NCBI GenBank assembly: GCA_963969495.1
Contig: OZ018324.1
Location: forward strand, 155,028,672 to 155,092,671
From: Ceratothoa steindachneri
Taxonomy: Eukaryota > Arthropoda > Malacostraca > Isopoda > Cymothoidae
DNA: 64,000 nucleotides
Direction: 5' to 3'
Shown here: positions 32,109 to 44,105 of the stretch, piece by piece
Layout of the letters: the number at the start of each line of letters is the position of its first letter
How positions within the stretch are numbered: the stretch's first letter is position 1
The notes under the pieces: generated by a model
What the model was told of the DNA's origin: nothing
Database searches by the model: none
The model's input: only the letters and a program-made list of their open reading frames with translations
Position numbers and translations under genes: made by a program

Positions 32109-32540
32109 TCAAGCGGGATATGGGAATCTTGAGTCCTGTTCTCCGCTGACAGAGTGACCAGTGGGGGAGATATTTGCTCCTGATTGACTACTCCTGCCTT
32201 TTCGAGGTCTCCTGCAACACAAGAGGAGGAGGCAGCAAAACGGAAGGTGGACATGGAGTATCAGGGGTGGGTTTGAGGTTGTTTTGGGGGGATTACTGTA
32301 CCATAGGGGTATAGTAGGAGGAGAATGAGGTGATAGTGGTTCTAGATGAACATTTTCAGGATAAGCGTGTTTCAGGCGGTCGGTAGAGACAGTATCTTGC
32401 CTGGTGCCAAGTTTTAGGACGACGAATTTCGCCTTCGTGGAGATGACGAGAAAGAGTCCGTCATAGACTGGTTGCAACGAAGTGCGAGCTGATTCGCGAC
32501 GGACGAAAACATGGGAGCATGTTGTCATCTCCTTTTGCAC
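32109..32540 (-). pseudogene. C-terminal extension of Gypsy integrase
   Basis: Minus-strand frame with 'VYDGLFLVIST', 'FVVLKLGTRQDTVSTDRLK', a beta-rich GPY/F-like module, followed by a Pro/Ser-rich tail. No chromodomain signature was seen. Confidence 0.6.
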
Positions 32541-33270
32541 GAAGGTTTTATAATTAGCAGGTACTCGAGCTTAACTTCAACCATTACCCGTACAAGATTA
32601 TGTACATATGATGAAAGATCTAGGTCAGAAGGTAGAAGTCGGTCAGAGGACAAAAATAATTGACCGGGTAGACGAAGTTGAGTACCGTAAACTAATTCTG
32701 TTGCAGAGCAAGCCAGATCCTCTGTTAAGAACGAGCGAATGCCAAGGAGAATCAAAGGTAGCTTGTCTACCCAAGTGATGTTTGGATCGGTGGAGCGTAA
32801 GCGTGCTTTGATGGTCCGATGCAGACGTTCTACCTTAGAGTTACTCTGGGGATGCTTGCTTGCAGTACGAAGGCGAAGGAGCCAAGCACTGAAATGAGTG
32901 CATCATATTGGTGGGATTTAAACTGGCTACCACGATCTCTCATGATCGTTGAGAGAACACCAAAACGAGCAACCCATGCTGAGACGAAGGCTCGAGTGAT
33001 AGTGGGAGCTCTGATGTCCGAGATAGGAACCGCCTCTGGCCAGCGAGTAAAACGATCGACCATGGTGAGAAGATAATTGCAACCACTGGAGGAAGGAAAA
33101 AGACCTACTAGATCGACGTAAACGGCGTCAAAATGCGACAAAGGAAGAGGAAAAGGGACCAGAGAAGCTTTTGTTTGGTGGTGGACCTTAGCACGCTGGC
33201 AAGGCAAGCATGAGCGAGTCCATTTGGCCACGTCGGCATTCATACCTGGCCAAACGAAGCGTTGTGCCAC
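32525..33270 (-). pseudogene. Gypsy integrase
   Basis: Frame 33270-32830 gives 'RFVWPGMNADVAKW', 'CLPCQRAK' of the zinc-binding region, 'VYVDLVGLFPS' (first catalytic Asp), 'RDRGSQFKS' (second Asp), and then 'FAFVLQASIPRVTLR', where the sequence shifts frame before the catalytic Glu region. Frame 32755-32525 continues with 'LACSATELVYGTQLRLPGQL'. The domain inserts cDNA into the host genome. Broken by frameshifts. Confidence 0.84.
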
Positions 33271-33383
33271 GAGCTTGCGTGTGGCATTGACACTAGGATA
33301 AGAGCGACCAAGAATTTAGGCCGAAGATGTGCCTACGTTAAGCGAGAGGAATGAGAGGACGATGACAGTCAGGAATTGAATAC

Positions 33384-34280
33384 TCAACCAGGATGCGCCT
33401 GGAAGGAGTCCGGACAGTCGATCCCGCGAACGACGAGTTGATAGTGACGCAGTGTTTGCATGTCTTTATCTTGTTCCTGGGCAAGCGCTATTGTTGCATG
33501 ATCGATGGGCGCAGCGTAAGAGAGTTGCGTACCCGAAATCGATGAAATGCGAAAGAGCGCGTCCGATACAACGTTTGAAGAACCAGGAACGTAGCGAATG
33601 TCGTTCGTCATCTGAAGGATGAAGTCAAGATGACGAGTGTCAACTACAGTGTGTACTGACGAAGTACTACGAGACGAACATGCACCGACCAAGGGCTTAT
33701 GGTCAGTAAAAAGGGTAAATTCACGCCCTTCCAAATGATGGCGGAAGTGGAGGACAGCGAGATATATTCCGAGGAGTTCTCGAGAGAACGTTGAATATTT
33801 CATTTGAGGGTCTGTAATAGCGCGAGAGAGGAAAGCCAGAGGTTGCCATTGGTTACCAACTTTCTATTGCAAAATTGCACCTACGTGGGTTGAGGATGCA
33901 TTGGAAGCGACGCTGATGAGGGCTCCTGGAGAAGGATGAGCCAATTCCACAGTGCGAGCAATGGCCTCTTTTGTGCGAGAGAACGAATCGCACGCCTCAG
34001 TAGACCATTCAAGAGGAGGCTTCTTTTTCGTCTTGGTGAGCATAGAGTTGATAGGTTGCATGATATGGGCACATTTAGGGATGAATCTGGGGTAGAAATT
34101 TACCATGCCACAGAAACTCCTGAGTTGCTTGCGTGATGTAGGACGAGAAAAGTTTCGCATCACAACTTTATCTTCGAGTGGGCTAATCCCTGTACTCGAG
34201 AGATGGTAACCCAAGTAGGAAAGTTGGGGGACACTAAAAAGACACTTGGAAGTGTTTAGTACGATACCGTACTCTTATAG
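33384..34280 (-). pseudogene. Gypsy RT connection and RNase H
   Basis: From 34277 the minus strand reads 'EYGIVLNTSKC', 'YLGYHLSSTGISPLEDKV', 'RKQLRSFCGMVNFYPRFIP', then 'KYSTFSRELLGIYLAVLHFR', 'FTLFTDHKPLVGA', 'DIRYVPGSSNVVSDALFR'. These are the RT tail and the RNase H with its E, D and last D motifs. The first RNase H Asp region reads 'ISVASNASSTHVGAIL', where an Asp is replaced by Asn (SDAS to SNAS). A stop and frameshift lie between 33864 and 33803. Confidence 0.84.
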
Positions 34281-34289
34281 CCAGACGCC

Positions 34290-34926
34290 AGCTCGGAGAG
34301 GTCACCTAAACGGATCACCATCAATCTTTCCACTCTTGTTATTGACAGTGCCTCGTCCGCATTTTGTGCCTTTCCCAACAATCGTAGCCAACGTCATCAC
34401 ACGGTCTAGTCGCATTGTCAGAAGGCCTCAGATATCTGGATTAGGGTAATATTTTTTGCAACGGGATGGGTAACTCTTTTTGGGAGGGAGGTATTGTAGC
34501 AGCTGACATCTTTGCAAGCTCCTACAAAGTTCGTACAGAGGCAGTTTCCAATTTTCCGTCTGAAAAAAATTATGCATCTCACCCCCAAATCCATTTTTGT
34601 ACGATCTTTGATACCAATACAGTTACCTCAAAATCAAAGTACGACTCCTCCCAACCAAACAAAACCTTTGTACAACCCAATTTGAAATTAACCAATCAGA
34701 ATAGACTTTCCTGTTTCCAGAAGATTCGAGCGCATTTTAACGTACAATTTTATTTCATCGGTGCTCCGGACAAGGTGGGCAAAAATTAACTCCCTAGTCA
34801 TCAGTGTATATGTACAAAGGTCTAAAAATTTTCTTCCTTTGAATTCCAGTTCCCTAATATTATAACTTCAAAAACGCCGTGGCTGTACTATACTATATTT
34901 TATATTATTCCATTCCCTCACTATAC

Positions 34927-34928
<2 letters not shown>
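34290..34928. other. No gene recognised
   Basis: One unassigned frame (34466-34789), no family recognised. It lies between the Gypsy breakpoint and the AT repeat and may be the far flank of a rearrangement. Confidence 0.4.

Positions 34929-35013
<85 letters not shown>
34929..35013. repeat. (AT)n microsatellite
   Basis: About 85 bp of AT. Confidence 0.95.
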
Positions 35014-35015
<2 letters not shown>

Positions 35016-35438
35016 TAAGTTGTGGCTTAGCTTAGTTCGTGACTATACTTTATCTAAACCATATTTTATATCTTATTCACTCTACAAGGTGTCCCAGAAA
35101 AAAGTTAACCGTACTTTGAATTTGTATAACTCAAAACTTATTGGAGATTTTAGAGTCCTGCAAAACAAATCAAATTTAACAACTATTTATCTGTTGATTC
35201 TAGAAATTTCATTAAATTTCCTTTTATGATATTAATACACTAAGGGGTTTAGTGGAAGCTATCAAAAATATGTTTGCGCAAAGAAGTAAAATAATGAAAC
35301 TTCGAAGTTAATATCAACAAATATATTTAAATCTATTTTCAACAATAACACCTCTTCATATGGGTAATAGAAATTATTTTTTTAATTTTCTAAGCACCAT
35401 TTCCTTCCACATGTCCTCCATTTTTTTTCCAAGCACAG

Positions 35439-36022
35439 TTACGCCTTTGATCGCATTGAGTGAACAACCTTTTTGATTAACTTGTGATTTTCCTTAATTC
35501 TATTGACTTCACGTGTGAAACTATCGCTTAACTGGCTGATGCTTTGTGCTGGAGTAGAATACACTTTATTCTTTTGATATCTCCATAAGAAATAATTGCA
35601 CAGTGTTAAGTCAGGGGATCTTGGGGGCCATTCATTTGCATGAGTTAGGGCAACAATGTGGTTGTCAAACGTTTCTCTTAGTTTTGTTCTTACATCAAGC
35701 TGTCTATGAGCTGGTGCGCCGTCCTGAATCCACCAAATTCTATTGAATTGAATGCCGTAAATCTGGCGGAGTTTCGGGAAGATCCTTTTGTTGATCATGC
35801 AGAGGTAGGCAGCACCATTCAAGTTATTCTTGTAAAACAATGGGCCGATAAGGTAGCCATTCTCGCATATTCCGATCCACAGAGACACATTTTGCTACCA
35901 AATACGTGTATCAAAGTTGAATGCTGGGGGTGGTTTAGCGGCGCATATTGCCGAATGTTATATCTATTTACCTTTCCATTCATGAAAAAGGCTGCCTCGT
36001 CACCAATCAAAATGTTTTCCAA
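35439..36022 (-). pseudogene. Mariner transposase, C-terminal two thirds (broken)
   Basis: Frames 36022-35819 and 35888-35439 give 'ILIGDEAAFFMNGKVN' (first catalytic Asp), 'SLWIGICENGYLIGPLFY', 'WWIQDGAPAHR' (second Asp) and 'WPPRSPDLTLCNYFLW', where the third catalytic Asp is Asn. A frameshift lies near 35880. The N-terminal DNA-binding part is on the far side of the nested LINEs (about 44106-44300). Confidence 0.84.
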
Positions 36023-36749
36023 TAAACGAGCAGGTTTATGAAGAAGCTATTCGACAAATCGTCTACGACGAGGAAAATCAGTTTCAAGAAGGTGGTGTCT
36101 TGCATGCATCTTATAGGGATGCCATTTTAAGTCATGTTTAATAATGTAGTTAAATGATGACTTTGACAATTGCAACCCATTCTTTCTGACTGATACATGT
36201 GGGTTTTAATTTTTTTTTTTAAGCGGCTATCTGGCGACTGCCAACGTAGGCATAAGTCACCGTAAACTAAAAACTAGTTCTAGGCTACTTTAAAAAATTT
36301 GGAAAGAAAACAATAAAAAGAAATAACAGTTAGGAAGCAATAAGAATAACAAAACAATAACAACAACTAAACCTAGTTAAATGAAAGGGCAAAGGCCGGC
36401 CTCCACCCAAAAGTCAACAAGTCCACCAGTCAATGTGCACGCACTCGTCCCGAGTACAAAGGACAGGCGGTAGCAACCCCGCCCATCCTGGTACCGGGAC
36501 AGATAACGTGCGCAAGGATCACCCAGACTGGAACATTCGACAAGAATGTGCAGAACAGTCTGGGGGACGACGCAGTCGTCGCAATAAGGCGCAGGTCAGC
36601 GCTCCATCAAATAGCGATGCGTCACACGAGTGTGTCCAATTTTGAGACGGCAGTAAGCGACATGAAGCCATCGCGGGATTGGAGGATAGGTCTATGGGAA
36701 CAGTCACGGCGCAAAGGAACGCAACTTTAAGTTCCCTTCGACCGTCTCT

Positions 36750-37335
36750 CATCTTCTTTGCCAAGCAGTCTGAAGAGCTGACCGTATTCCTGCCATGTAG
36801 TCGGTTTGAGGAAGAGCGATACGCTGGTCCGGTTGCAGAGTCCTCGCGGACTCTTTGGCGCGCTCATTCCCCGCAATTCCTACATGTCCAGGAACCCAGC
36901 AGAAGATAATCTCGACATCCGCCCGGCTCGCCAAAACCGTGGCGTCACGGATATTGTGAACCAGGGGATGCGGAGATGCCAATGCCCCGATAGCACTCAG
37001 GGCGCTTTGTGAGTCGCTATAGATCACAATCCGGTCTCCGAACCGGGCACGTTGCGTAATCTCCCGTACCGAGTGGTGTATTGCCACCAGCTCGGCCGTG
37101 AGGACAGACGCAGCGACTGGCAGACTTTAAACAGAGGGGATACGGCGTGGAGGCCGACCCCCTCTTGGGACTTGGAGCCATCCGTATACACTGGCAAGGT
37201 TCCAGCGTGACACAAGGTGTGCTCCAAAAAGGTCGAACGCAATACTCCCCGCGCCGTACAAGCTTTGGGAGCAGAGGCGTGGCAACAAATAGCCAAATGT
37301 GGTACCCTCCAGACGGGCGTCCTAGGCAGAATCAT
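36750..37335 (-). pseudogene. RNase H domain of the I-type LINE
   Basis: Frames 37335-37024 and 37087-36749 give 'LPVYTDGSKSQEGVGLH' (first Asp), 'AIHHSV' near the helix that normally carries the Glu, 'IYSDSQSALSAIGAL' (second Asp) and 'CWVPGHVGIAGNERAKE' (His and Asn/Glu region). This is an RNase HI-type domain as found in I, Loa and related LINEs. A frameshift lies near 37080. Confidence 0.85.
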
Positions 37336-37413
37336 GGGCGCTTCCGGCCCGAGAGCTATATCTACCTCTCGAAGGAGTTTCCTGGCCCTAAACCCAAAGG
37401 GCTTAGGGTATGA

Positions 37414-39380
37414 CTAACGTATCTCGGTGGCAGAAGCACCGTCGAGATCAGCTGCGGATGCAGTGAAAGCTGTTGGCGACTGAGAGGAGTGCCGGGCTCG
37501 AGCGTACAGGTGAGTGATGCACTGCACGCGGCGCAGAGCGAGTGGCATCTCTCCAGCATGGATCAACAGGCTCTCAATTTGGGAAGTGCAAGAGGCACCG
37601 GTCACAAGGCGAAGCCCGGTGTTGTGGATCGAATCCACCTTCAGCAATAAACGCTCGGCTGCGGATGCATAAAACCAGCATCCGTAGTCGAGCTTCGAAC
37701 GAACAAAGGATCGAAAAAAAAGTAAGGCAGTAGCCCTATCAACGCCCCAAGCGCTGAACGTCACGGAACTGAGAATATCCATGGCGCGGGTACAAGAGAC
37801 CCTAAGGCTGCCAATATGAGCCTCCCAGGTGAGGCGTCGGTCGAATACAAGACCAAGGAAACGGTGCGATTCAACCACATCCAGGCGCACCCCATTAAGA
37901 TAAAAATCTGGGTCAGGGTGGAGCGGTGGATGGCGGCAGAAGTGCACCACCTTAGTCTTGGCCAAAGAAAACCGAAACCTGTGCGCTTCGGCATAGCGAG
38001 AGACGCGGTTCAATGCCTGTTGGAGTCGCCCAGTACACGCTTCAGAGTTGGCATCTGGGCCGCGCCAAAAGAGATCGAAAGGTCGTCCACGTAGAGCGTT
38101 GCGAGAACATCTTTCGGCAGCACCGAGGTGATGCCGTTGATGCTCAGGGCAAAGAGTGTGACACTGAGGATACTTCCCTGCGGGACACCATCTTCCTGCT
38201 CCATTGGGCCGGAGAGGGCTCCCCACATCCGTACGCGGAATCGACGATCTCGCAAAAATTCAGATATAAACATCGGTAGGCGTCCCCTCGCCCCTATCGT
38301 GTGGAGAGTCTCTATGATACCGTATCACCATGCGGTATCATAGGCCTTCTCCAGATTGAAAAACACTGTGGCGTAGTGCTGTCTACGAAGGAAAGCCTCG
38401 CAGACGGCATTTTCAAGTTGGAGCAGAGCATCCGACGTGGAGTGGAACTTGCGGAAGCCGCACTGTGCAAAAGACAGATAGCCTCCGCTGTCCTGGAAAA
38501 AGGCTAGTCTAACATTTACCAATTTCTCCATCAACTTGCACACGCAAGAGGTTAGAGAGATTGGGCGGAAATCGGTCGGATTAGAGTGATCTCTCCCCGG
38601 CTTGCGAAAGGCAAGCACAGTAGCGATTTGCTAGGAATCTGGGAGAAGACCCTCCACACCCATCCTGTTGAACAAAAGTAGGAGAAAGGCCATGCCTCGC
38701 TCACCCAGGTGTCGAAGCATGTCGTACGGGACATCGTCCGGACCATGGGAGGTGTCCGCGCACGAAGCAAGAGCGGAGCGGAACTCACTCATAGTAAACC
38801 TGTCGTTAAAGGGTTCTCCGCCTCTGGAGGTAAAGTCCAGCCGGCGGCCTTCGGCAACATCACGACGTGCATTGAATGCTGGCGGAGCAGCATCCCGGCC
38901 AGAGAATGCGGAAAAAGCGGTCGCTAAGGTTTCCGCCACGGACGCGGGGCCGGAGATTGCGGTCCCATTCTCCTGGAGGACGGGAGGGGTGTCCTGCGAG
39001 AACTTGCCCCGAATCCTTTTGACTCGCTTCCACACCTCTCCTAGAGGGGTCTTACCGTTAAGTGAAGACACGAATGCCCGTCAAGAAGAGCGGCGGGCGT
39101 GCTTCGAAATATACCGGAACCTAGCCCTAGTCCGACGAAATCCAGCGACAGTGAAATCGTTCGGGCGGCGCTTATAGCGCATGTAGGCATAACGCTTGTG
39201 TTTGAGGGCCGTCTCACACTCGGCCGACCACCATGGAAGTGGTCGGGGTGCAAAACGGCCAGACGTCCTAGGAATAGTAGTCAGTCCCACGGCGATGAGG
39301 TTGCCGGAGAAGAACTCAACGGCCTCATCTACCGACCTAAACTCCTCGACTGAGATAGATAATTCAGTTATTTCCTGCAA
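37414..39380 (-). pseudogene. ORF2 linker and reverse transcriptase of the I-type LINE
   Basis: Frames 39380-39081, 39071-38631, 38618-38325, 38273-38010 and 38226-37414 follow in order: 'PLPWWSAECETALKHKR', 'SCADTSHGPDDVPYDMLRH', 'PTDFRPISLTSCVCKLMEK', 'NLEKAYDTAW' (first catalytic Asp), 'EDGVPQGSILSVTLFALSIN', 'LYVDDLSISF' (catalytic pair), and 'LRLVTGASCTSQIESLLIHA' in the thumb. Each piece is open, but they sit in different frames, so at least four indels separate them. All three RT aspartates are present. Confidence 0.85.
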
Positions 39381-39446
39381 TGCAGGCCACCACGCCCGCG
39401 CTAAGCACCACCGAGGTGGTCTCTCAGGCGGCAGTTGCCTTGAAAA

Positions 39447-40193
39447 TTATATTTGAATGGGAAAGTGATCACTACCATGGAGGTCATCGACCACTTCCAA
39501 ATCAAAATCAGGCTGTGCATCCGAAGAGCACAAAGATAGGTCAAGGCAAGAAAATGAAGCGGTTCTCGGGCAGTGATGCGTAAACTCATCCACGTTTAGG
39601 ATACCTATCTCAAACTCTTCGATCCGATCGGCAAGGACTTGTCCCCAGGGATTTATTGAGTAATCTCCCCAGAGAGGATGCCTGCCGTTCAGATCTCGAA
39701 GTAAGAGAAAGGGCCTATGCAACCGTGCCTCGACGAGGTGGAACTTTCTAGCGTCGAAGTCAGCTGATGGTTGAATGTACGCAGAAATGATAGTATACAT
39801 ACTATCCAGGTGAAGCTGCACAGCCACTGCCTGAAAGGAGGTATCTAAAGTGAAAGTAAGAACGGCGACATCATGACGGGTGTAAACCGCGCATCTCCAC
39901 GCCCGGACATCTCGTGGAAATGGGGTCACAAGACCCTTATACCCCGGGAGGGCGGGCAGGATGCACGCGCCTAGCATAGTCTCCTGCAGAAAAATTGTTA
40001 ACGGGAAACGGGACGAGATGAGCCCCTGCAGCTCTTCCCAGTTGGCGCGGAGTACACGGCAATTCCATTCAAGGCATATGCCCTCCAGGCCTATCTCGGA
40101 AGAGACGCGGGGGCCCTCCTCGAACAGAAGACCCTCACTGGAATGGCCGTACGCTTCCCGGAGGCAGAACCCCGGGCGCTGTTGGCCGGACAA
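39447..40193 (-). pseudogene. ORF2 endonuclease of the I-type LINE
   Basis: A 248-codon frame with the AP-type endonuclease order: 'EWNCRVLRANWEELQGLI', 'IFLQETML', 'YTIISAYIQPS', 'LLRDLNGRHPLWG', 'CLDLSLCSS' and 'DDLHGSDHFPIQI'. The catalytic His near the end (SDHFP) and the QET Glu are kept; the usual GDFN is replaced by RDLNGRHPLWG, with Asp and Asn retained. It nicks target DNA to prime copying. The frame is open throughout, so this domain is the best kept part of the element. The start is the first Met of the family, shared with the copy at 602. Confidence 0.84.
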
Positions 40194-40239
40194 AGCGCTG
40201 TTGCCTTCGAGGACTTATTGGGCTCGCCATGTGAGTCTT

Positions 40240-41769
40240 TTCCTCCCTCCGCCTTGAAACCCTAGGCGGGCGTTGCGGCTTCGGAGGCGGGGGGGGGCCT
40301 CTTTTCGAGGAACCACCGTCTCCCGACCACTCGCACCACCTCTAGGCGTGGGCGAAGGAGCCGAAGCTCCTTTGTTTCTTTCCTCCTTTCGGGGGAAGAT
40401 GGCATGGCGGCCATCTTCAGGGGTGTTGCCCCCTGCGAGTCTAACGACTCAGGGGAGGCGCGTGGCCGTTTTGCCTTACGGGAAACGGTCACGCTGGGAA
40501 AAGAGGATGAAGCGACCCCTGGTTTTAGCCGGGGCTGGGTGTGAACCTTTTTGGCCGCAAGCTTTACCAGGGGAGCGCTCGGGTTAAGTAGAGCAGGCAG
40601 AAGGCCTCCGAATGGGCGCGGAAACAACTGTACTCGTTGGCCTGGATGGGCCAGGGTCTGAGGGTGCCTTTCTAACTATTGAGGCATATGAAGTCCCAGG
40701 CAGAGTCGGGCGCGCTAGGACCTTGTCCTTAGCCTCGCGGAATGAGATTCGATCCTGGGTCTGAACGGCCAGGATTTCTTTCTCGAGGAGATATGCACCA
40801 CATTGCTTCGGAGAAGCAGGGTGCGACTCTCCGTAATTGACACACTCGGCCACACATGATTTAGACTTATCGTGTGCGCTTGGAGCAATTTACCCAGACT
40901 TCGGGTAACCCCGACTTTGCAAATCTACAAGATCGATTCGTATGGCCGAACAGGTGACAGTAATAGCACCACCGCGGCAGTGGCACGAATGCCTTCACGC
41001 GGTACCAACCAGCACGCACCGACTCAGGGATCTTGTCACAGTCGAACGTGACGCAGAATGTAGGTGTGGGTCTCGAGGTCCCTCCCTGTTTTCTCATCAC
41101 ACGTTCGACCTTGACCGCCATATGGTCGGCTAGATCAGATTCCCCCCCATTGAAGGCCCTACCGTCTGAGGCTGCGTTTCCTCAAAGACCATGTCTATCA
41201 CAGGAGGGGCCTCCAGTTGGCCATCCCCTCCCAGGACATCGCAGGTCCCCTTGGCAGTGACACCAGTCTTGTTTGGGGAGGCACAGGCCTTGACCCTGGC
41301 AAGTTTAAAAATTCTTGCCACAGGTCCTTTGAGGCAGGCGACCGAAGGGGCCTGGATTCTCTCTCCCCCCCTAAGGGGGTTTGCCCTACCGAGCCGCTTC
41401 GATGTGGAGCGGCTGGCTAAGGGCTGCCTGCTGGCTTTCTTGGCAGTCCCATTTTTAAAGAACAGAGGGGACTGCCGCAGGAAAGAGGGAGGTGCCCGAA
41501 AGCAACTCCAGAGAAGGGGGTGAGGGGGAGTCCCCTACACCCGTAGGCGAAGGAGAGGAGTGAGCCTCCTCTCCGGTTAGAGAGATATGGAGGGTCCCCT
41601 GCGCAAGCACAGGAAGGGGGGGGGGGAAAGACTTCCAATTTTTTCGGTGAAGCTCCCCCAGGCCGGCTCCGTTGATGTTTTTTTTTTTTTTTATATTCAT
41701 CATTTGGCATGGTGACCCTATTTGTATCACGGGACGCAATCGCGCATCACCTCTCGCAGTATCCCGCAC
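40240..41769 (-). pseudogene. ORF1 (nucleic-acid-binding protein) of the I-type LINE
   Basis: Reading down from 41769, the frame has a Lys-rich stretch over an A-run (41681-41692), then Pro/Ser-rich text, then 'VKAFVPLPRWCYYCHLFGHT' and 'NRSCRFAK' near 41000 and 'CVNYGESHPASPKQC' near 40840. These are two CCHC-type knuckles in the spacing usual for LINE ORF1 proteins, which bind element RNA. The chain crosses several frames (41769-41455, 41321-41130, 41121-40867, 40853-40584). Confidence 0.75.
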
Positions 41770-41984
41770 TGCAAGAGGTCCTTACAGGACCGGCAGAGTC
41801 AGGCGCCGCCATTTGGGACCACCCCTCACGCCTGGTGGCCTGGCGGCTCCACCTTGGACACGGCGTAAAAAAGATAAAATTGTGAAGAGGAGAGGAAAAG
41901 GGATGGGAGGAAGGTATGGGTGGGGATGAAGCAGGTTGTTAAAAACCAACCACACCAGACCAGAGCTCAGGGGTTAGGGAACTC

Positions 41985-42395
41985 GCTGGAAACCCGTAGA
42001 CTGCATGGTCAGCTTATCAAAGTTTTCAAAATACTTCGAGGGTTCGACAATGGTGACTACCGGGATATTTTCACACTGAGTGATAACAGAACGCGCAATC
42101 ACGGCTTCAAACTTGAACTGAAGCGTTACAACCGCAATCTGTGTGGAAATCTTTTCACCTACAGTATCTGCGATAAGTGGAACGCACTTCCAGTGGAAGT
42201 TGTCAACAGGGAATCTGTTGACCAGTTCAAGTCAAGACTAGACAAAGTCTTAAAAAGTGGCCGTTTAGGGACGCAAAACAATTGAGCAGCCATGTGCCCG
42301 CTCGATTGCTAGTCCAAAGGTACCCTCTTTGAATGGACCGTAAGGTCTCCTAGGGTACTTTCTTTCCTTGTAACTCCCTTGTAACATTTTTCCCT
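41985..42395 (+). mobile_element. CR1 3' fragment, same subfamily as copy 3
   Basis: Nearly identical to 23485-23890: 'SLETRRLHGQLIKVFKILRG' through 'NALPVEVVNRESVDQFKSRL', stop, and the 3' UTR ending in CTTGTAACTCC-type repeats. It sits at the 5' end of the I-type LINE, in opposite orientation, probably inserted in its 5' UTR. Confidence 0.85.
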
Positions 42396-42552
42396 CCCCC
42401 CTCAGCACCGACCCGGGACGGTTGGCTGAGATGGTCAGCATCTACCCTGTGAAATTAGAGGCTGACCAGAGAAAGTTGTGGGAGAGGTTGTATGAAAAGC
42501 AAGGAAACAAGTGTTTTGAAGGAAGGAGAAGAGGCTAAGCTGCGGTCCGACG
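42396..42552 (-). other. Possible 5' UTR of the I-type LINE beyond the CR1 fragment
   Basis: Unassigned 157 bp between the CR1 fragment and the resumed mariner. By position it should be the 5'-most part of the I-type LINE; no second copy is present to confirm this. Confidence 0.4.
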
Positions 42553-42603
42553 TGTGGATTTTGAAGAAGTGTCATCGGAACATTTTCGATATTTTCTGTT
42601 ATT

Positions 42604-44105
42604 CTTATAAGAACATAAGAAAAGAAGGAGACTGCAAAAGACCATTCATGGCCTACACTTGGCAGCTCCTGTTCTAGTCAACACACAAAAATTTCTTACC
42701 AGAGAAAAGTATTCAACATTGTCACCCTTTACAGGAGTTCGTCAGATCTAATCTACAATATACATAAAATGCATCCAGAGGATTATGTCCATTCTTGCAA
42801 CCGCAAAATATAATCTCCCCACTCCTTAGAAAAATATATACATATGTACATAAAAAAAGTCAGTCCCATCTAGCAGCTTCATCCATATATTTATCTAATC
42901 TATTCTTAAAACTACCCAGGGAGGAGGCTTCTATCACATGTCTAGTGAGCCTATTCCATTCATCTACCACACGGTTTGTAAACCAATTCCTCCCAATCTC
43001 CTTCCTAAACCTATACTTATCAAGCTTAAACCCATTGCTACGTGTCCTGTCATGTTCACTAAGTATAAGAAACTTACCCAGATCCCCTCTATTATATCTT
43101 TTTACCCATTTGAAGACTTCAATCAATTCCCCTCTGACTCTTCTTTCCAATGTATGTAGATTTAGTTTTCTGAGCCTTTCACCATAAGGTAAGTTCCTTA
43201 GCCCACCAATCATCTTTGTCATCCTTCTCTGCACAGACTCAAGCAAATCAATATCCTTCCTATAATATGGTGACCAAAATTGTACTGCATAGTCTAGATG
43301 AGGCCTAACTAGCGCAGATACAGTTTTAGAATGACTTCAGCACTCTTATTGCTTACACTCCTCCTAATGAATCCCAATACCCTATTAGCTTTATTCTTAG
43401 CATTTAGGCATTGCTTTCTAGGACGAGTCTGAACTTACCAAAATACCCAAGTCCCTCTCACAATGGGTCCTCCCTAAAATTCTCCCATTTAATTTATAAC
43501 TATTCAATGGATTATTTCTACCTATACTAAGTACACTACATTTGTCTATGTTAAACTTCATTTGCCATTTCTCGGCCCAATTGGACAGAATGGTCAATTC
43601 CTCCTGAATTACAACAGCATCAGAATCAGCCCTAATGGCCCTACCTAGCTTAGTATCATCAGCAAATTTACTCAGGTCACTACTTATACCCATGTCAAGA
43701 TCATTAATATAAATTAAGAATAGCAAAGGACCCAAAACAGATCCTTGCGGAACTCCACTGCTAACACACCCCCACTCAGATTTAACTCCATCTATACTAA
43801 CTCTTTGCTGTCTGTCACCAAGCCATGACTGTATCCACCTAAATATACTGCTATCGATCCTGTGTGCTTTAACTTTGCTCAGAAGCCATAAGTGTGGCAC
43901 TCGATCAAAAGCCTTACTAAAGTCCAAGTATAAAATATCATAGTTTTCATCATTATCTGCTGCTTCATACACCTTACTATAAAAAGACAAATTAGTCAAC
44001 AGGATTTACCCTTACTAAAGCCATGCTGTGATTCTTTTATCAACTTATGCTTATCCAAGTTATCTCTAATATTCCTTGCTATAATAGATTCCATCATTTT
44101 CCCTA
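42604..44105 (-). mobile_element. CR1-clade LINE copy 4, 5'-truncated, inside mariner
   Basis: In minus sense it starts within the RT ('GKMMESIIARNIRDNLDKH' near 44100) and ends in a 3' UTR with a short repeated tail near 42610 (CTTATGTTCTTAT). The left joint follows the mariner text at 42600, and the mariner resumes at 44106. Confidence 0.86.
42860..43999 (-). pseudogene. CR1 reverse transcriptase of copy 4
   Basis: Frame 43999-43418 (193 codons) has 'ILYLDFSKAFDRVPHLWLL', 'SSGVPQGSVLGPLLFLIYIN', 'LSKFADDTKLGRAI', 'KWQMKFNIDKC' and 'HCERDLGILVS'. Frame 43246-42860 has 'LESVQRRMTKMIGGLRNL', 'RVRGELIEVFKWVKRY' and 'WFTNRVVDEWNRLTRHVI'. All catalytic Asp are kept. A frameshift lies between 43418 and 43250, and another just above 43999. 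5'-truncated. Confidence 0.87.

Larger units (their letters stand above)
31920..34280 (-). mobile_element. Ty3/Gypsy element, RT end to integrase, canonical order
   Basis: Reading down from 34280 on the minus strand come the end of RT, RNase H, integrase and a C-terminal extension, followed by a polypurine tract and LTR. This is the usual Gypsy order, in contrast to the Gmr1-like element. The RT palm is missing at the 34280 end and appears on the other strand at 29410-30140. Confidence 0.87.
36209..41960 (-). mobile_element. I-type LINE, near full length
   Basis: In minus sense: 5' region near 41960, ORF1 with zinc knuckles (41769-40240), ORF2 with endonuclease (40193-39447), linker and RT (39380-37420), RNase H (37335-36750), and a 3' UTR ending in an A-rich tail (36220-36209). 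An RNase H domain after the RT is the mark of the I group of LINEs. The target is the mariner copy: GTGG(G/A)TTTT occurs at both joints (36200-36208 and 42554-42562), consistent with a short duplication. Many frameshifts. Confidence 0.87.

Noticed and set aside
41417..41929. Several frames of 85-110 codons around 41.2-41.9 kb on both strands
   Set aside because: GC-rich ORF1 region of the I-type LINE; only the minus-strand frames with the knuckles were kept.
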